Positions 1 through 12,160 of a stretch of 64,000 nt of DNA are shown here, one piece after another (within the stretch, counting starts at the first letter, position 1; every line of letters begins with the position of its first letter). A program made the translations under genes and the position numbers. This DNA comes from Megachile rotundata (Eukaryota > Arthropoda > Insecta > Hymenoptera > Megachilidae): the NCBI RefSeq assembly GCF_050947335.1, contig NC_134997.1, positions 4,154,001 to 4,218,000 of the forward strand, written 5' to 3'. Below the pieces are notes generated by a model. It was not told the DNA's origin and searched no databases. It saw only the letters and a program-made list of their open reading frames with translations.

Positions 1-430
1 TATTTGCATATTCCTAGGTTCTCAAATCTCTGAATCTTTAAATACGTTGATTCCAAAATTTCTAGATCCTTGGACCCTAGATTTTATGCTCCAAATTCCT
101 AGACTTTATGTTCCAAATCCTTAGATCTTCGAATTAGTTGATTACAAAATTTGTAGGCTTTCAAATCTCTATATTTCCATATTTTCAGATCTCCAACTCC
201 TAAATTCGTATACATTCGTATATCGCCAACTCGGAATACTTTTAATGATTTATAACACATTTTTCTTATTAACATTCTAAACGCATAATAGCCTGAAATT
301 TTTAATTTTCAAATTTTAAGATTTTTGGATTCTTATATTATGAAATTAGGAAAGTTTCTAATTTCCAGATCTCAGATTACTAAATTAATAAACTTATAAA
401 TTCCTGCAAGTTCAAATTCTTGGATTTTTA
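1..430. repeat. degenerate AAATTCC-type low-complexity block (C-rich strand)
   Basis: Short A/T words alternate with CC or TCC every 7-8 bases (for example TTCTAGATCCTTGG and CTCCAAATTCCTAG). No open reading frame of note. The same style recurs in at least twelve other blocks in this window, so it is a genome-specific simple-repeat family rather than a gene remnant. Confidence 0.6.
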
Positions 431-476
431 TGTTCCTGAAAATCATTTACGAGGGAAGTTTGTCGAGCGCTAATAA

Positions 477-780
477 CCGATTTTAATGAAACTTACGGAG
501 TACGTAGTTTTTGAAAAAATATTTGACCCATATTTTTTTATCGACAGTTATACATATTTAGGGGATGAAAACGGCCCTCGTAGTTGGGGATAGAAAACGC
601 ACTTTTCTCAATATTCTGAAATTTTTTGTAACGTAAAATAATGTTGCATCTGAAAATTTATTTTTTGGCAGAAAATTTGTCTGTATAACTGGTTTTGCAA
701 ATTATCGTTTAAAAATTATAATGAATTTCAATTTTTTTTTTAGTCGTTAGGAGTTTTTTTTATGATGCGGTTTTTGTCTA
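477..780 (+). repeat. dispersed repeat, copy 1 (related to 37961-38260)
   Basis: Starts with CCGATTTTAATGAAACTTA and continues through AAAAAATATTTGACCCATAT. The same succession, diverged, occurs at 37961 (CCGAATTCAATGAAACTTA, then AAAAATATTGGACCCGTAT). Both copies have GCAGAAAATTTG about 190 bases after the start (668 and 38151), so they are colinear. This suggests an old interspersed transposable element; its class and true ends are unknown. Confidence 0.5.
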
Positions 781-1430
781 ATTCTATTTGTTTGAATTAT
801 AAACTAATATATGTACATATAATATAGACTAATTTCCAAGTATATCTTGTTTCTTACCATGTAGTTGTTTTGTAGCGAGTTATTTTGTATTGTATATGTG
901 AACGATATAAATCTGAACATACATACATACATACATTCATGTTGTATTACATTGTAAGATACAATGTTTAAATTTTATTATAATTTATAATATGCTGCAT
1001 TAAAGCATAATAATTATAGAAAGGTAACTATATAAATAATTATATAAATAATTATAAAAACCAATAAAAATGTATACTGCTATTATAGTCTTCAAATAAA
1101 TAAATATTTTACAAAACAGTTTATGTAGCCTTTACCAGCATAAAATACAAAATTTTCTTATACATTGTTTCGCATTAAAAAAAGTTTTCGAGATACTGAG
1201 AGAAACATGTTTTTCATCTCCAATTTCGGGATCTGTTAAATATGGATAGTGTTCGATAAAACAAATACGAGTGAAATATTTGTTTGAAAACTACATACTG
1301 TATATATTTAATTAAAATAGATTATTACTTAGAAAATCTTGTTACGTCAAGCATTCTGTGAAAACTTCTAAAATACAATTGATCTGAAGCAATTTGTCCA
1401 TTTACAGTTCGTAGATTCAGAGAAGAAAAG
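781..1430. other. AT-rich intergenic DNA with a short (ACAT)5 run
   Basis: No gene is visible. A small ACAT microsatellite of about five copies lies at 917-936. The rest is AT-rich sequence with frequent stops in all frames. Confidence 0.5.
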
Positions 1431-2330
1431 GCATGATTATGCACTGGTATGCGTCGCCAGTGTTGATGAAAATCCAGCAGTGTGATTGTGGGTCAACGGA
1501 TTTGTGGAAGGTGGCAGAAGAATAATGAGTGATCGTAAAAGAGCGGGTCTGTTCGCGAAACCGTTAAAACACGTTGTTCGGGGAAGAGGGAAAAATAGGC
1601 TCACGCAGTAAAGATGGCGAACTCGTTATGGGGTTAATGGTTTCGAGCATACGAGTGGCGAGTGGAGCATTATTAACGCCGATAATGGTTGCCGCGCTAA
1701 ACGTCACCCTCGTCCGAAATCGAACGTTTCTATCGCACTCGAATTCGACTATATACATAGAGGCAGTTACAATGAAGATTGCGGATTCAACTCGTGCCTC
1801 GTGCATAGTTTACGGTCGATCGCTCGAGGCACTCGAGGAGATCGGAAAGACCAACCGCGTTAACGATCACCGAAGGAAGTAATAAGAGAAAAACGGTCGA
1901 AGAGGTCGACAAAGAAACTCTTAAACTGTTGTACGCGTGCCTTTCTGCCTTCTCGAGTAGTCCTCCACGAGCGGAGCAGTTTTGTCGCATAATCGCTTGT
2001 TCGCATAAGCTCTTCACTTTCGATATGAAACAATGCTACACTTAAACAATGAGGTTATGCGACGGGCCACGATGGGGAGTTTAAACGGTGTGTGCCGCAC
2101 TTGTGGCCGATTGTTACCATTCACAAACGATCATTCTATGTTTCGTTAGGGAGTTTCTTTTCGGACGTGAAATGGCTAGCTTACTGTGTGAGTGCGTTTC
2201 TTTAGATGAAACCGTTTTTAATACGCTTGAATTCACTTGTTATGTTATAGGAACTTGGAGTGTACACGTGGATTTATTGAACGAGGCACTTTGGTACTTA
2301 CGGTTTCAAAGATGATATTACCAAGTTTTA
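1431..2330. other. GC-richer patch without a supportable gene
   Basis: Base composition rises and several overlapping reading frames of 70-100 codons open on both strands (for example 1574-1882 + and 1564-1806 -). None has recognisable domains, a signal peptide or a splice structure, and simultaneous opening on both strands is expected from locally low stop frequency. It could hold a UTR exon or a conserved regulatory element. Confidence 0.35.
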
Positions 2331-2334
2331 GATG

Positions 2335-3010
2335 TAGAACTCGTTGATTTTTAGAGGTTTGTTAGAATTGAAAAATTTTTACATGTATTAACAATTTCGA
2401 GAGTTAAGGCATTGGGAACTTTTGGATTTGAGAATCTAGGAATTCGTAGACACAGAACATTGCAAAATTAACAAATTGGGGATCACGGGATTTGGAGATT
2501 TACGAATGTGAAAATTTAGGAATTTTAAGCGAGGAAGTTTAGCGATTTCGGGGATCCAAAGTCTTGGAAGACTATAAATAGTCTCTATGTCATTGGAATA
2601 TTTATAGAGATTTGGGGATCTAAATATAATAACAATCTAAGGATTTGATGGCCTAGAAATTTGGAAATTTAGGAATGTGCGGATATAGAAATTTTGGGAT
2701 GTAGGATTTTGGGTACATAGAAATATAGGAATGTACGGATTTGGCAATTTAAATACCTTAAGCCTTATGAATTTAGAAATCTAGGAATTTAGGGAATGTG
2801 GAATTAAGGGATCCAGGCACATGTGAATCCATGTGAGTATAGAAACATAGTTATCTACGAATTTGGAAGCATTGAAACTTGAGTTGCTAGGTATCTGGAG
2901 TTATAGGGATTTCAAGATTTAACCACACGTGAGTCTAGGTATTTTGAAGTATAGATCGTTACCAACTATCATGGGGTTTGAGGATCTAAGCATATTTGTA
3001 TGTAGGAATG
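2335..3010. repeat. degenerate GGAATTT-type block (G-rich strand)
   Basis: Words such as GGGATTTGGAGATTTACGAA and TTTAGGAATTTAGGGAATG repeat with a loose 7-8 base step. It is the reverse-complement style of the AAATTCC blocks. No coding potential. Confidence 0.6.
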
Positions 3011-5850
3011 TGGTACCATTTGCCAGATATGAGCTATGGATAATACCAAGAAACCCATTACAATAATATCGATAACACTACCATTAATACTAATAATATT
3101 TCTGTCTTTATATACTTTATTAGTACTTTTCCGTATTCTATCAGTTCCATTGTTCTACATTCCTATTGCGAGTTATTAAGGCGTCAGAAGTAACGCGATT
3201 AATGTTACAAAAGTGTTCGTGCGTTAATAGGAAGATGAAAATGAAGTCGACCATCGCAGTCGAATTAGCTCGAATTCGGAATACTGGATAACACGTTGAA
3301 CAAGGACGCGAGAGAGATTTGGGGTGAAACCAAAGGACGAAGGACAAGAGCAAAGAGAAACTCTATTCCCCTCCACCGACATTACATCTTCTTGCTTCCA
3401 ACATCTGTCGTCATTCTTTGGTTTTTCCAGACAGCGCGAATTTCTGGCTGCAGTTACAATAGCTTTATCCCATAATCTCGTAAAATATTCAGTATAGCAT
3501 GGGAAATATCTTTGTTGCAGGATATTATTTTATATAATCAGAAACTGTTCATATTACATATGCAATGTATGAATTGAAGATGTTTGTTCTACTGTAACAA
3601 TAATTTAGTGCGTGCAATATACATGTGTGCCACAAAGTACGTCACTTGTTTAAATGGTAAATTAAGATTAATAAAGATATTGTAACAAATAGATATTGCA
3701 AATGAAAAACAAAGTGAGAAATAGCAGGTGTTAATATTTACGTGTCGATTTGTCAAACTTTATACTTAATTCAGCTTAACTGGGTATTTAAATTTGCTGC
3801 TAAATGAGATAAGTATATGTCCATATGTTGACATTCATCGAGTTTCATATTTAAGTTAATTAATATTAAAATTTTAAACAGTTATCAAATTTTATTCAAA
3901 AGGGTTTAGCGGCTTGAGCCTTTGGCGCCAAATGAGTAATGGAAAAAAATAAATGTTAAGTTAACGTTTTAACATTTGCCAAGTTTCATATTTAACGATC
4001 TGGTACCAATATAAAGTACATAATTTATTATCAATAGCAAGAAATTAATATTTAATGTTGTATGATATTTCTATACATATCTTCTATACGTGACCATATT
4101 GATGGACGATGTAACATTACAACATTACAGTACTACTTTAAAGAATATACCTCTGAAATATACATTCAATATAAAAAACTTGAAGAAATCCTTCGTCAAC
4201 TTTTAGATAAAAAAAGAAAAACGGAAACTTTTCTCTTTTTAATCAGCGCATCATTGCACGGTATTATTTAAATTAATTTATTACGAATGAGTGCGAACTG
4301 AATTTTAAATTTTCAACTGTTGCTACATGTATTTATGGACCGCCTAAAAATGAGCTTTTATGCAAATTAGAATATTTACATTGAAATGTCAAATTTCTTT
4401 ATATCATTTGTTGTTGAGAAACTGCGAATTCATATTTAAAGAATATTGTCCACAATATTCGAAAATAAAGATTAATAAAAACAAAGCAGGTTGGTCATAT
4501 TTACACAACGCATTATATATGAATTAATTATTCTCAAAGCACGCTATAAACGATATTTTATTTATCAATATGAAGATTTATGAATGATTCATTCTTTACA
4601 CGTTATCTCATTTATGCTTCGTAAGTTTCAAATCATAGAAAAAGCTATAAAGTTTCTAATTCTCGAAACTACAAACTTCCTTATGTTTCGAGGCGTTTCA
4701 AGGTTCGGAGGTTTCGATAAATCTAATCCTAATTTAAGTACAACACGTTTGAAGATACACTATAACAAATTAATATCAAACACCCTATAACATTCAGCAA
4801 ATCAAAGTCGATCAGATAAGTGAAAATTAGATCCTACGAAAATTGTCGCGTGTAAAATATGGAGACGGTGTATTCGTGCAAAGAGGGTTGTTACAGGGAA
4901 GTCACACGCAGGAGGGGAGAGGGTTGAGGGGGAGGGGGGGGGGGGGGGCAGATGCACCATTCTGCGCATCGAATGTTAGAATAGCCGTCGATGATACAGA
5001 TGTTAGCAGGATTATTCGCGGTGTTCATCGAAGCGAGGAGGAAGTCAGGCCCGAAAATTCGGCAAAAACGGGCGCAGTATTAAGGGTCGCCTAATAACGC
5101 GTAATGCCTCCTCCTCTGGCCACCCTGTTCGCACATTTTTATTATCCTTCTGGCGTCGCGTTACCCCTGGCTCGTTTCTCGCAACGCTATAGGTAGAATC
5201 GTCGGAAGGAGGGGTCCGATGTACATGCTAGGGGAAATGAAAAAGATCACGCACATTGGGCCACTCATTCCGACGCGACACCTCGCACCACCCCTGGACG
5301 CAGCGATTATCATTTTGAAATCGAGTAGAAAAGCCAGTCGGTGACAACAGCCGGGGCCATGGTGCGTTAGTAACGGCCATTCATCGAATGCGTCCGGAAA
5401 AAAGTATGGTTGAATCGGATGGGGTGGGGTTGCAGAGGTGTCGGGCTTTTTTGAGGGGTGAGGCGAACGTTTACTTGACCTGTTAACTGGGTAATTTTTA
5501 CAAATTGATACATTGCTCGTTCTCTTTTCTGAGATGTAGTTCGCTTTTAGGTAAATATTTAGCTATGTTTTATGTAGAATATATATAAACCTGTGTACTG
5601 TATATTATGTAGAATATACAGTATATGTATATAATATACATACATATACATACGTATGTGTATATGTATATTGTGAGTATGGCAGGATTACATGAAAAAA
5701 TGAAGATCAAAAAAGATCACGACGCTTCGTCGTGATTTATCAATTGCTACCAATTTGTGATTATCAATCTGTGATTAGTAAGTTAATCTGTACTTTCGAA
5801 CTTCTTAAGTTAATAAATGTATTTGCAGAAATAAAAGTTTATGCATTTGA
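3011..5850. other. intergenic DNA with a GC patch at about 4840-5460
   Basis: 3011-4840 is AT-rich and holds nothing recognisable. At 4840-5460 the sequence becomes GC-rich, with one 83-codon frame (4843-5094) that crosses a long G run and is therefore not convincing. A TA-rich, partly palindromic stretch (TATGTAGAATATACAGTATA and relatives) fills about 5571-5672. Confidence 0.4.
4911..4948 (+). repeat. G-tract / potential G-quadruplex
   Basis: Several GGG-GGGGG runs separated by one to three bases end in 15 consecutive G (4934-4948). Four or more G-runs on one strand meet the usual pattern for a G-quadruplex. Long homopolymers are also prone to assembly length error. Confidence 0.5.
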
Positions 5851-6135
5851 TTTCGAAGTTTGGGGATTCGGTAAATTGGATATCTGGAAATTTAGAATTT
5901 GTTAAAATAGAAAATTGGAAATCTGCGGATTTGGAAATAGAGGTATTTGAAAAAGTAGGAATTGAGGAATTTGAGTATTGGGACGTTTGAGAATTTAAAA
6001 ATTTGTCAATTTGATAATTTAGAAATTTTGAAATTTAAAAATCTGGACACTCGAAAATATAAAAATATAGAAGTATCAATATTTATAAAGTTAGAAATCT
6101 GGGAAATTTGAAAAATTTAGGAAATTGGAAATTAA
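5850..6135. repeat. degenerate GAAATTTG-type block (G-rich strand)
   Basis: Repeated words of the form GGAAATTTAGAATTTG, GGAAATCTGCGGATTTGG, GAAATTTTGAAATTTAAA. It belongs with the other window-wide 7-8 base degenerate repeats and ends about 65 bases before the element at 6200. Confidence 0.5.
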
Positions 6136-7001
6136 TAAAAAAAGGGTACCAGTGTGCTAATTATGTTTTTGTACGTAGTTGTATAATTGTTGCTGAATGT
6201 GTAACGTCCCTAGAACCTAAGTTTAGTTAGTTACAAGCGCTAAGAGGTAAAGAGCGGCTTTTACCCCTAACGACTCGATTTTGTAAGTAAAGATTGTGGG
6301 ATTCGTGTGGTGTGCGGTTAAGGAGTGAAATCCACAGGTCAAAATCTTTCAACAATTAGATTTATTCAGTAAACGATAAGAAATAGAACTAACAAATAAC
6401 AATAACAACAAATAAAGAAAATATATAGATTATAATTGATTAATTAGAATAGAGAAACTAAATAGATCTTGAAATAATAATAGTAATAGAATTTGATAAA
6501 TTAAACAATATGTGATTGATAATTGTGAATTTAACGCTTTGAAACTCGCTATTCAATACTTTATATTGGACCGTATCTAATTCTGATCTCTGATAAAGCA
6601 AACTTCGCATTCGTAATATTAACTGAATTTGATATTCGATTTTTGTGTTCGACGCTATCGGAATGACAAGATTTTTCTTAATTAACACTTTTATAAGTTA
6701 TATTAATTTATAAAGTTAGCGCTTTGAAATCTACCGCCGCGAGGAATTCAACCTAAGTGAGATTCTCTAAACGCACCTAAATACGCTTTCGCAAAATTAG
6801 ACAGATTTATTCTACTATCTAACGCGGTGTAGTCGACTACGTAAATTACGTTAAAGCGAGAACAGTATTCTTTATTAACCCAAATGACCAAAATTTATCT
6901 GAATCTAATTGAATTTTATTCGGAACAATTACTCTTATGATTTGACTCGACAACTAAATGGTTCATGACCCTTTTTGCCAAAACGAATACGGACACCCAA
7001 A

Positions 7002-7500
7002 ACCAGATCGCTTAATTGGGGAGCTCTGCGTTAGCCAGCTACTAAAACGACCCAACGATACCAGAATCAGATGAACAATATAAGTCTGACAGGGTAGCAA
7101 ATCAATTGACTCTAATTGAAAAATCGTAATTGCTGAACTGCCACCCAAAAGACACGGGTTTCAGAGACCAAGCCGCTCAAATGGGGAGCCTGCTATTCGC
7201 TGGCTACTAAACTACCCAGAGCGAGCTCCGAGAATCTGATGGCGCGTTAACAATTCGACCAAAAATCATCTATGAGTAGCTGAGAGCTATCGTTTCGATA
7301 TCTTAGCCTTTCTTGGTGCTAAGTATAGCTCTTTCCTGACGGAGTTTCAGATACGAGATCGTTTGAATGGGCAGCTCTGCGTTAGCCAGCTACTAAAACG
7401 ACCCACGACCAAGTATCCAAATGGCGTATACTCGCTTGACCAATCAAGTATCAAGATTCGTTGCGGCTCTTAACAGCGGAAATTGTTATGAGTTCTTATT
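7002..7500. repeat. three imperfect ~175-bp units inside the 2.14-kb element
   Basis: GCTCTGCGTTAGCCAGCTAC occurs near 7023 and 7374, each followed by TAAAACGACCCA. A diverged middle version (GCCTGCTATTCGCTGGCTAC, then TAAACTACCCA) starts near 7188. The shared TACTAAA word falls at 7040, 7205 and 7391, spacing 165 and 186 bases. These look like subrepeats within the mobile element. Confidence 0.6.
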
Positions 7501-8124
7501 CTTATCAATAATACTTCTATCGTGCTCGACTGCGAAAACGTGTTCGCCGAATTCCTGGAATTTCTGTGACGTCAGAATATCTAAATTTTCATATAATTTC
7601 GTTATTATACATTAATTATAAAATCGAACGGTTTAGTTATAATTTAAATGTCGCTCTTTTATTAATGGCTATCGTTTCGATACTAAAATGATACTCTAAT
7701 GGTGTTTTAACGAAAAATACATTTTCTGTCCTTTTCTATCAGAGGCAAGTCTATTTCGATTTACAGCTTTCTAGTTTAAGGAAATAATTTTGGTTCCGGC
7801 CATGAGTAGTTTAGCACTGGTTGATTTTACGTATATAAATTGATTCAGTTAATTAATTAATTTACTGTTTGATAATGCCGTAAATAGAAATAGTATCGCT
7901 ATCCTTTTCTAGGATTAGCGCTGATCTCAAGGATTTCGGGCGAGTATCGCGGCACGTAGGCACATCATAGCGTAACGGAAATTTCGTATACAAAACTATT
8001 TATTAGAAAAATAAAATAAAATAATGTATTATCTTGTTTTAATTATTCTAACTAAATATTCAATTACTTTTATGGAAGATATTACCTACTCTAAATCAAA
8101 ATCATAAGTTAATTAATATAAATG

Positions 8125-8127
<3 letters not shown>

Positions 8128-8178
<51 letters not shown>
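8128..8178. repeat. (AT)25 microsatellite
   Basis: An uninterrupted alternating AT run of about 51 bases, lying inside the 6200-8340 element and likely acquired after its insertion. Confidence 0.9.
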
Positions 8179-8179
<1 letters not shown>

Positions 8180-8344
8180 TGATTACCGACTGTCGAATTT
8201 GATAGATATGGTAATAGATACCTAATGTACTGTCGATAATTGGCAACTACGGTCGATAATTGACTATTCTAATCGATGGATAGAAGATTGTCGCGATGAT
8301 GCCGGTAGAAAAAAAAAAAGGTTTCCCCAGGGACGTTACAAATG

Positions 8345-9120
8345 CAATGACACCTGGGACGCCTCGATTTGCATTTATTCGTTTGTCTATTTATTTATCT
8401 AAAACATGCTACAAGCCACAAGTTTGTGTCTTTTAACTTCAAATTTTGAAAGTAGACTCATGAGACACTACAAATTTGCTGTATAGATTTTAGAGGCGAT
8501 CTGACGACCGGAAGCTGTCGTCATCGGTGATCTTCGCTAAATCGATAGAAAACTGTGTTTCAGTACCGTTTTCAGTAGTTTCATACACGTTTAATCGTTC
8601 CAACCGACTTAAAAATCTGTACATATCATTCGTACTCTGCCTATATATTCACAGTAGCTATTCTAAATTTTAAACACACATTAGTGAAGTATCTGGTTTG
8701 TAGACCCATTAGTATGCATATAGTATAAAAGCCTATGCATATACATACAATTCATCGATTAGAAAATGATAATGAGAGAATAACCAGCTGGATGTTGGAT
8801 ATCGAGAAGCTCATAACGACTGATACAAGTTGAGAAGGATCATCCTTCCTGGCTGCGATACGTTATAGCGTGGCAAGGGGTTGCTACTCGATCGGTATCC
8901 TGCGAGCATAATCCTCTTCGGTATAATGCTTAATCCTACCAACAAATATATTGGATTCTCTGTTCTTAATGCCGAATATGTGCACAGAGAACTTTCCAGT
9001 TAGATCTTATTGTTATAAGCGAAAATGTGTTCTTGGATTAAGGGTTAACTTTTCCTTAAATGCTAACGGTAAGTGTGCTGAATGTGATGAGAAGTTTTGG
9101 AAGTTTTTCAAACTGTTAAA
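8345..9120. other. intergenic DNA, no gene seen
   Basis: AT-rich sequence with one 63-codon frame (8951-9142 +) that has no recognisable features and runs into the following repeat block. Confidence 0.4.
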
Positions 9121-9605
9121 TTATCAAATTTTTGAATTCTGAAATGTTCCAAATTTAAATGTCTCAATTTTCGAATTCCTAAATTGCTAAAACAAATTTT
9201 CAAATTCTCATATTCTCAAATTTATAAATTCTCAATTTTACAAATTCCTAAATTTTAAAATTTATAAATTTACAAATTCTCAAATTTTTCCATTTTTAAA
9301 TTTCTACATTTTCATATTGTTAAAGTTCCATGTTGCTACATTTCAAAATTTCTCAAGTTTATAAATTCCCAAATTCCCAAATTCTAAAATTCCCAAATTC
9401 CCTTATTCCCCAATTCCCCAATTCCCCAATTCCCAAATTCCCAAATTCTAAAATTCCCAAATTCCCAAATTCCCAAATTCCCAAAATCCCAAATTCCAAA
9501 ATTCCCAAATTCTAAAATTCCAAATAAATGTCCAAATATCTAAATCCTCCAATCTCCAAACCTTCAATTTGCAAAACCTAAAACTACTAATTCCAACCAG
9601 CGGTT
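9120..9605. repeat. AAATTCCC-type block, nearly regular in the middle
   Basis: From about 9360 to 9530 the words AAATTCCC, AAATTCTA and CAATTCCC follow each other with a step of 8, with looser copies either side. One frame reads as a low-complexity chain of PNSKIPKF; this is the translation of the DNA repeat, not evidence for a protein. Confidence 0.75.
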
Positions 9606-11030
9606 ATGTTCTAAACTATCCATAAAATTGTACTGTACCTCAAAAAGTATTGCCATCCATGTCAATTGAGCTGTCGCAGAACAAATATGGTCAACTTCAT
9701 AGAAAAAGTAAGTTGACTATAATTAACGCAGCACGTCGCCATTACAAAAGAAGTAGATAAAATGGAAAGAGTTTGGCAATCGATCAACACAAGGAGTAGA
9801 AGAGACAAGTAAGTGGAAAATGGGTAAAGAGAGGGTGGAAGAGAAGCGAGTCAACTGAAAGGAAAATATTGGAAACTCCATTAGGAGTGGTGCAAGTAGC
9901 GTTGCATCGGAATACATAAGCAGCTTTTCCATAGGGAGCAAACGAAGGGAGAAATCAAGTCCGGAAAAAATAAAGAAAGCGACGGGATACAGAGGTTATT
10001 ACGCGATTCATTTGAAACCTTTCATTCTTCCCGTTGCTCTCATTCAACTTCTGCTTCTTCTCTTCGCTCTGTGATAATCGTCTTTGCGTTCTTTTATTCC
10101 TCATTTCGATGATTTTATTAGTTAACCTATTTAAAGATACACGTATGTGAACTAGAGAGGGCGTGCAAAATCACTAAAAGCGATTTATCACAGCGATCAC
10201 ACTTCATTCGGTGATTAAACTTCATCAGCATGATTCGGAAGATAGCGTTATAAGATTTGTTCAGGTTAACTGATCGTTAGTGAAGAATTCTTCTTTTGAA
10301 GAAGAAGAGAAAATTCAAGAATGTCAATTTAATTTTGATTATTATTCATATTAAATTTTTATACATTGGTATGGCATTCTGCATATATTTATATAATATA
10401 ATATTTGAAAGACAAGAAACAAATTATAATTTGAAACTAGAAGCAGGTTATTTTTGTGTATACGTTACTTTTGGTGAAGAATTTTATCAACATTTATGAA
10501 ACACAGTTTAAAGAAATTAAAAATTAAACTTATACTGTTGTGATTAGACTAATGATGGACGCAATTTTCCTTGATGTGTATAATACTTTATTATTTCGTT
10601 TCTTATATACATATGTATATTCGGTTTCTTTTTTTACATGGAACGCATACCACAACACAATGGAAAAGCGGGATAAGTAATGCATTTTCGCGCGAAATTT
10701 AAAAACTTTCTAAGATGTAAAGGAAACCATTATTAGTTATTCTTTACAAGTATATACAACATATATACTACAATTTATTTATTATTTAGTTTATTTATTT
10801 CTTTATTTAGTTTCTCCTTTTTTTCTACCCAATAAGAAAATTATATTAACGTTTCTTAGACCATATTATACCACATATTTAGTCTAAGAATATAATTCGT
10901 GAAAAGAATGCACTCTACCAATCAGAAGCCATTATGAAAAATCATGATTTTTATAAATTCTTTTAGGATTTATGTTAAAATTTTAGTTACATTTTAGTGT
11001 TATTTGATTTAACTTTGTTTAGTGAACAAT
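9606..11030. other. intergenic DNA, no gene seen
   Basis: Moderately AT-rich at 9606-10270 and very AT-rich afterwards. Short frames only (up to 72 codons), without domain or splice evidence. Confidence 0.4.
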
Positions 11031-11031
11031 C

Positions 11032-11083
11032 TAGACGTAAGACACATTGTATACACAATATAGATATTTATCTAACTTTGAAG
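11032..11083 (+). repeat. 50-bp direct repeat, copy 1
   Basis: TAGACGTAAGACACATTGTA followed by TAGATATTTATCTAACTTTG recurs about 980 bases downstream at 12012-12063 with few differences. Confidence 0.65.
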
Positions 11084-11611
11084 TGCATACAGATCGATTG
11101 TCTTCCGTGACACCAACGAAACAACAATAAAAGTGTTTTAACCTTGTTAATGTAATATATGTTTTACTATAAATACACCAAAATGTATTTATATAATTCT
11201 TACAGATTTAAAATGTGTAAATTTCTTTTAATATTAAAAATCTTTGGAAATATTGTATTGAGGATTTAAATGTAACGTAGCTGCGATTATCTGATAGGGC
11301 GGATAAATGGTGCAATAGTAATTGAAAGCTTCTCTTTAGTTAAAAAGCATCATATTAATAGGTAACGTATTGTAACTAAGGAGTTATGTATGTATTACAA
11401 CAACGTGAAAAATTAATATCATTTATAATATACGTGTTAATATATTAGAATAGTAAGATAAATTTTTTATTCTTTATATGTATAGAGTTATAATTTAATT
11501 TATACAAGTTTGTCATTATTTAAAACCAAAGTATTAATGAGATTTACTGATTCCATACTTTGAAATTTGGAATGTATTTTGTTAGTAGTTTTTGTTCTAA
11601 AATTTTGAAAT

Positions 11612-11930
11612 TATCGAAGTACTAAATATTGAAATAGTAATATCGAAGTACTAAATATTGAAATCATGTAATCATCAACTTACTAAATGTAAAAATTCCC
11701 AAATTTCTAACTTCTCATTGTCAAATTCGATTCTGTTTATATTCTGAACATTGAAATCTTCAAATTTTTTTACTGTCCAAATATAAAATTTTTGAAACTT
11801 CTAAATCTCTTTTTCAAAATTCTTATTCCGTAAAATTTTCGAATTCTCTAAGTATTCAGTTCTAAAATTCTAAAATTTTCGAATTCTCTAAGTATTCAGT
11901 TCTAAAATTCTAAAATTCTCAAATTCTCAA
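11612..11930 (+). repeat. local tandem duplications
   Basis: ATCGAAGTACTAAATATTGA occurs twice within about 55 bases near 11615-11665. Further on, TTCGAATTCTCTAAGTATTC with its flanks is duplicated with a ~46-base step (about 11837-11925). They mark recent slippage or duplication inside a degenerate repeat area. Confidence 0.6.
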
Positions 11931-12160
11931 ACTCTCAATGTCACAAATTCTCAAATTCTCATACTGACAAATTCGATATTTTTAATTTTCCAAACACTAA
12001 AGTCTTGAAATTTAGACGTAAGACATATTGTATAGACAGTATAGATATTTATCTAACTTGAAATTCTGAAATTTCAAAATTCCAAATTCCCAAATTCTTA
12101 AATTTTCTGATTCCCAAATTCTTCAATTTCTAAGTCACCATATTCCCATGTGCCCAAATT
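11680..12160. repeat. degenerate AAATTCC-type block (C-rich strand)
   Basis: Words such as AAATTCTCAAATTCTCA and CAAATTCCCAAATTCTT repeat with a 7-8 base step. The second copy of the 50-bp direct repeat (12012-12063) interrupts it. Confidence 0.6.
12012..12063 (+). repeat. 50-bp direct repeat, copy 2
   Basis: TAGACGTAAGACATATTGTA followed by TAGATATTTATCTAACTTGA matches 11032-11083 closely. The intervening DNA is not duplicated. Confidence 0.65.

Larger units (their letters stand above)
6200..8340. mobile_element. 2.14-kb TG...CA element with 12-bp inverted ends and 4-bp target duplication (solo LTR or DNA element)
   Basis: The left end is TGTAACGTCCCT and the right end is AGGGACGTTACA, a perfect 12-base inverted repeat. 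AATG flanks both sides (6196-6199 and 8341-8344), which fits a 4-bp target-site duplication. Ends reading TG...CA with a 4-bp duplication are typical of Gypsy-type LTRs, so this could be an unusually long solo LTR; a non-autonomous DNA transposon with short TIRs is the alternative. No transposase, reverse transcriptase or integrase frame is present; the longest frames are about 60-76 codons. Inside are three imperfect ~175-bp units (about 7002-7500) and an (AT)n run. Confidence 0.6.

Noticed and set aside
9330..9515. 61-codon frame of PNSKIPKF-like repeats
   Set aside because: Direct translation of the AAATTCCC DNA repeat; the repeat continues beyond the frame.
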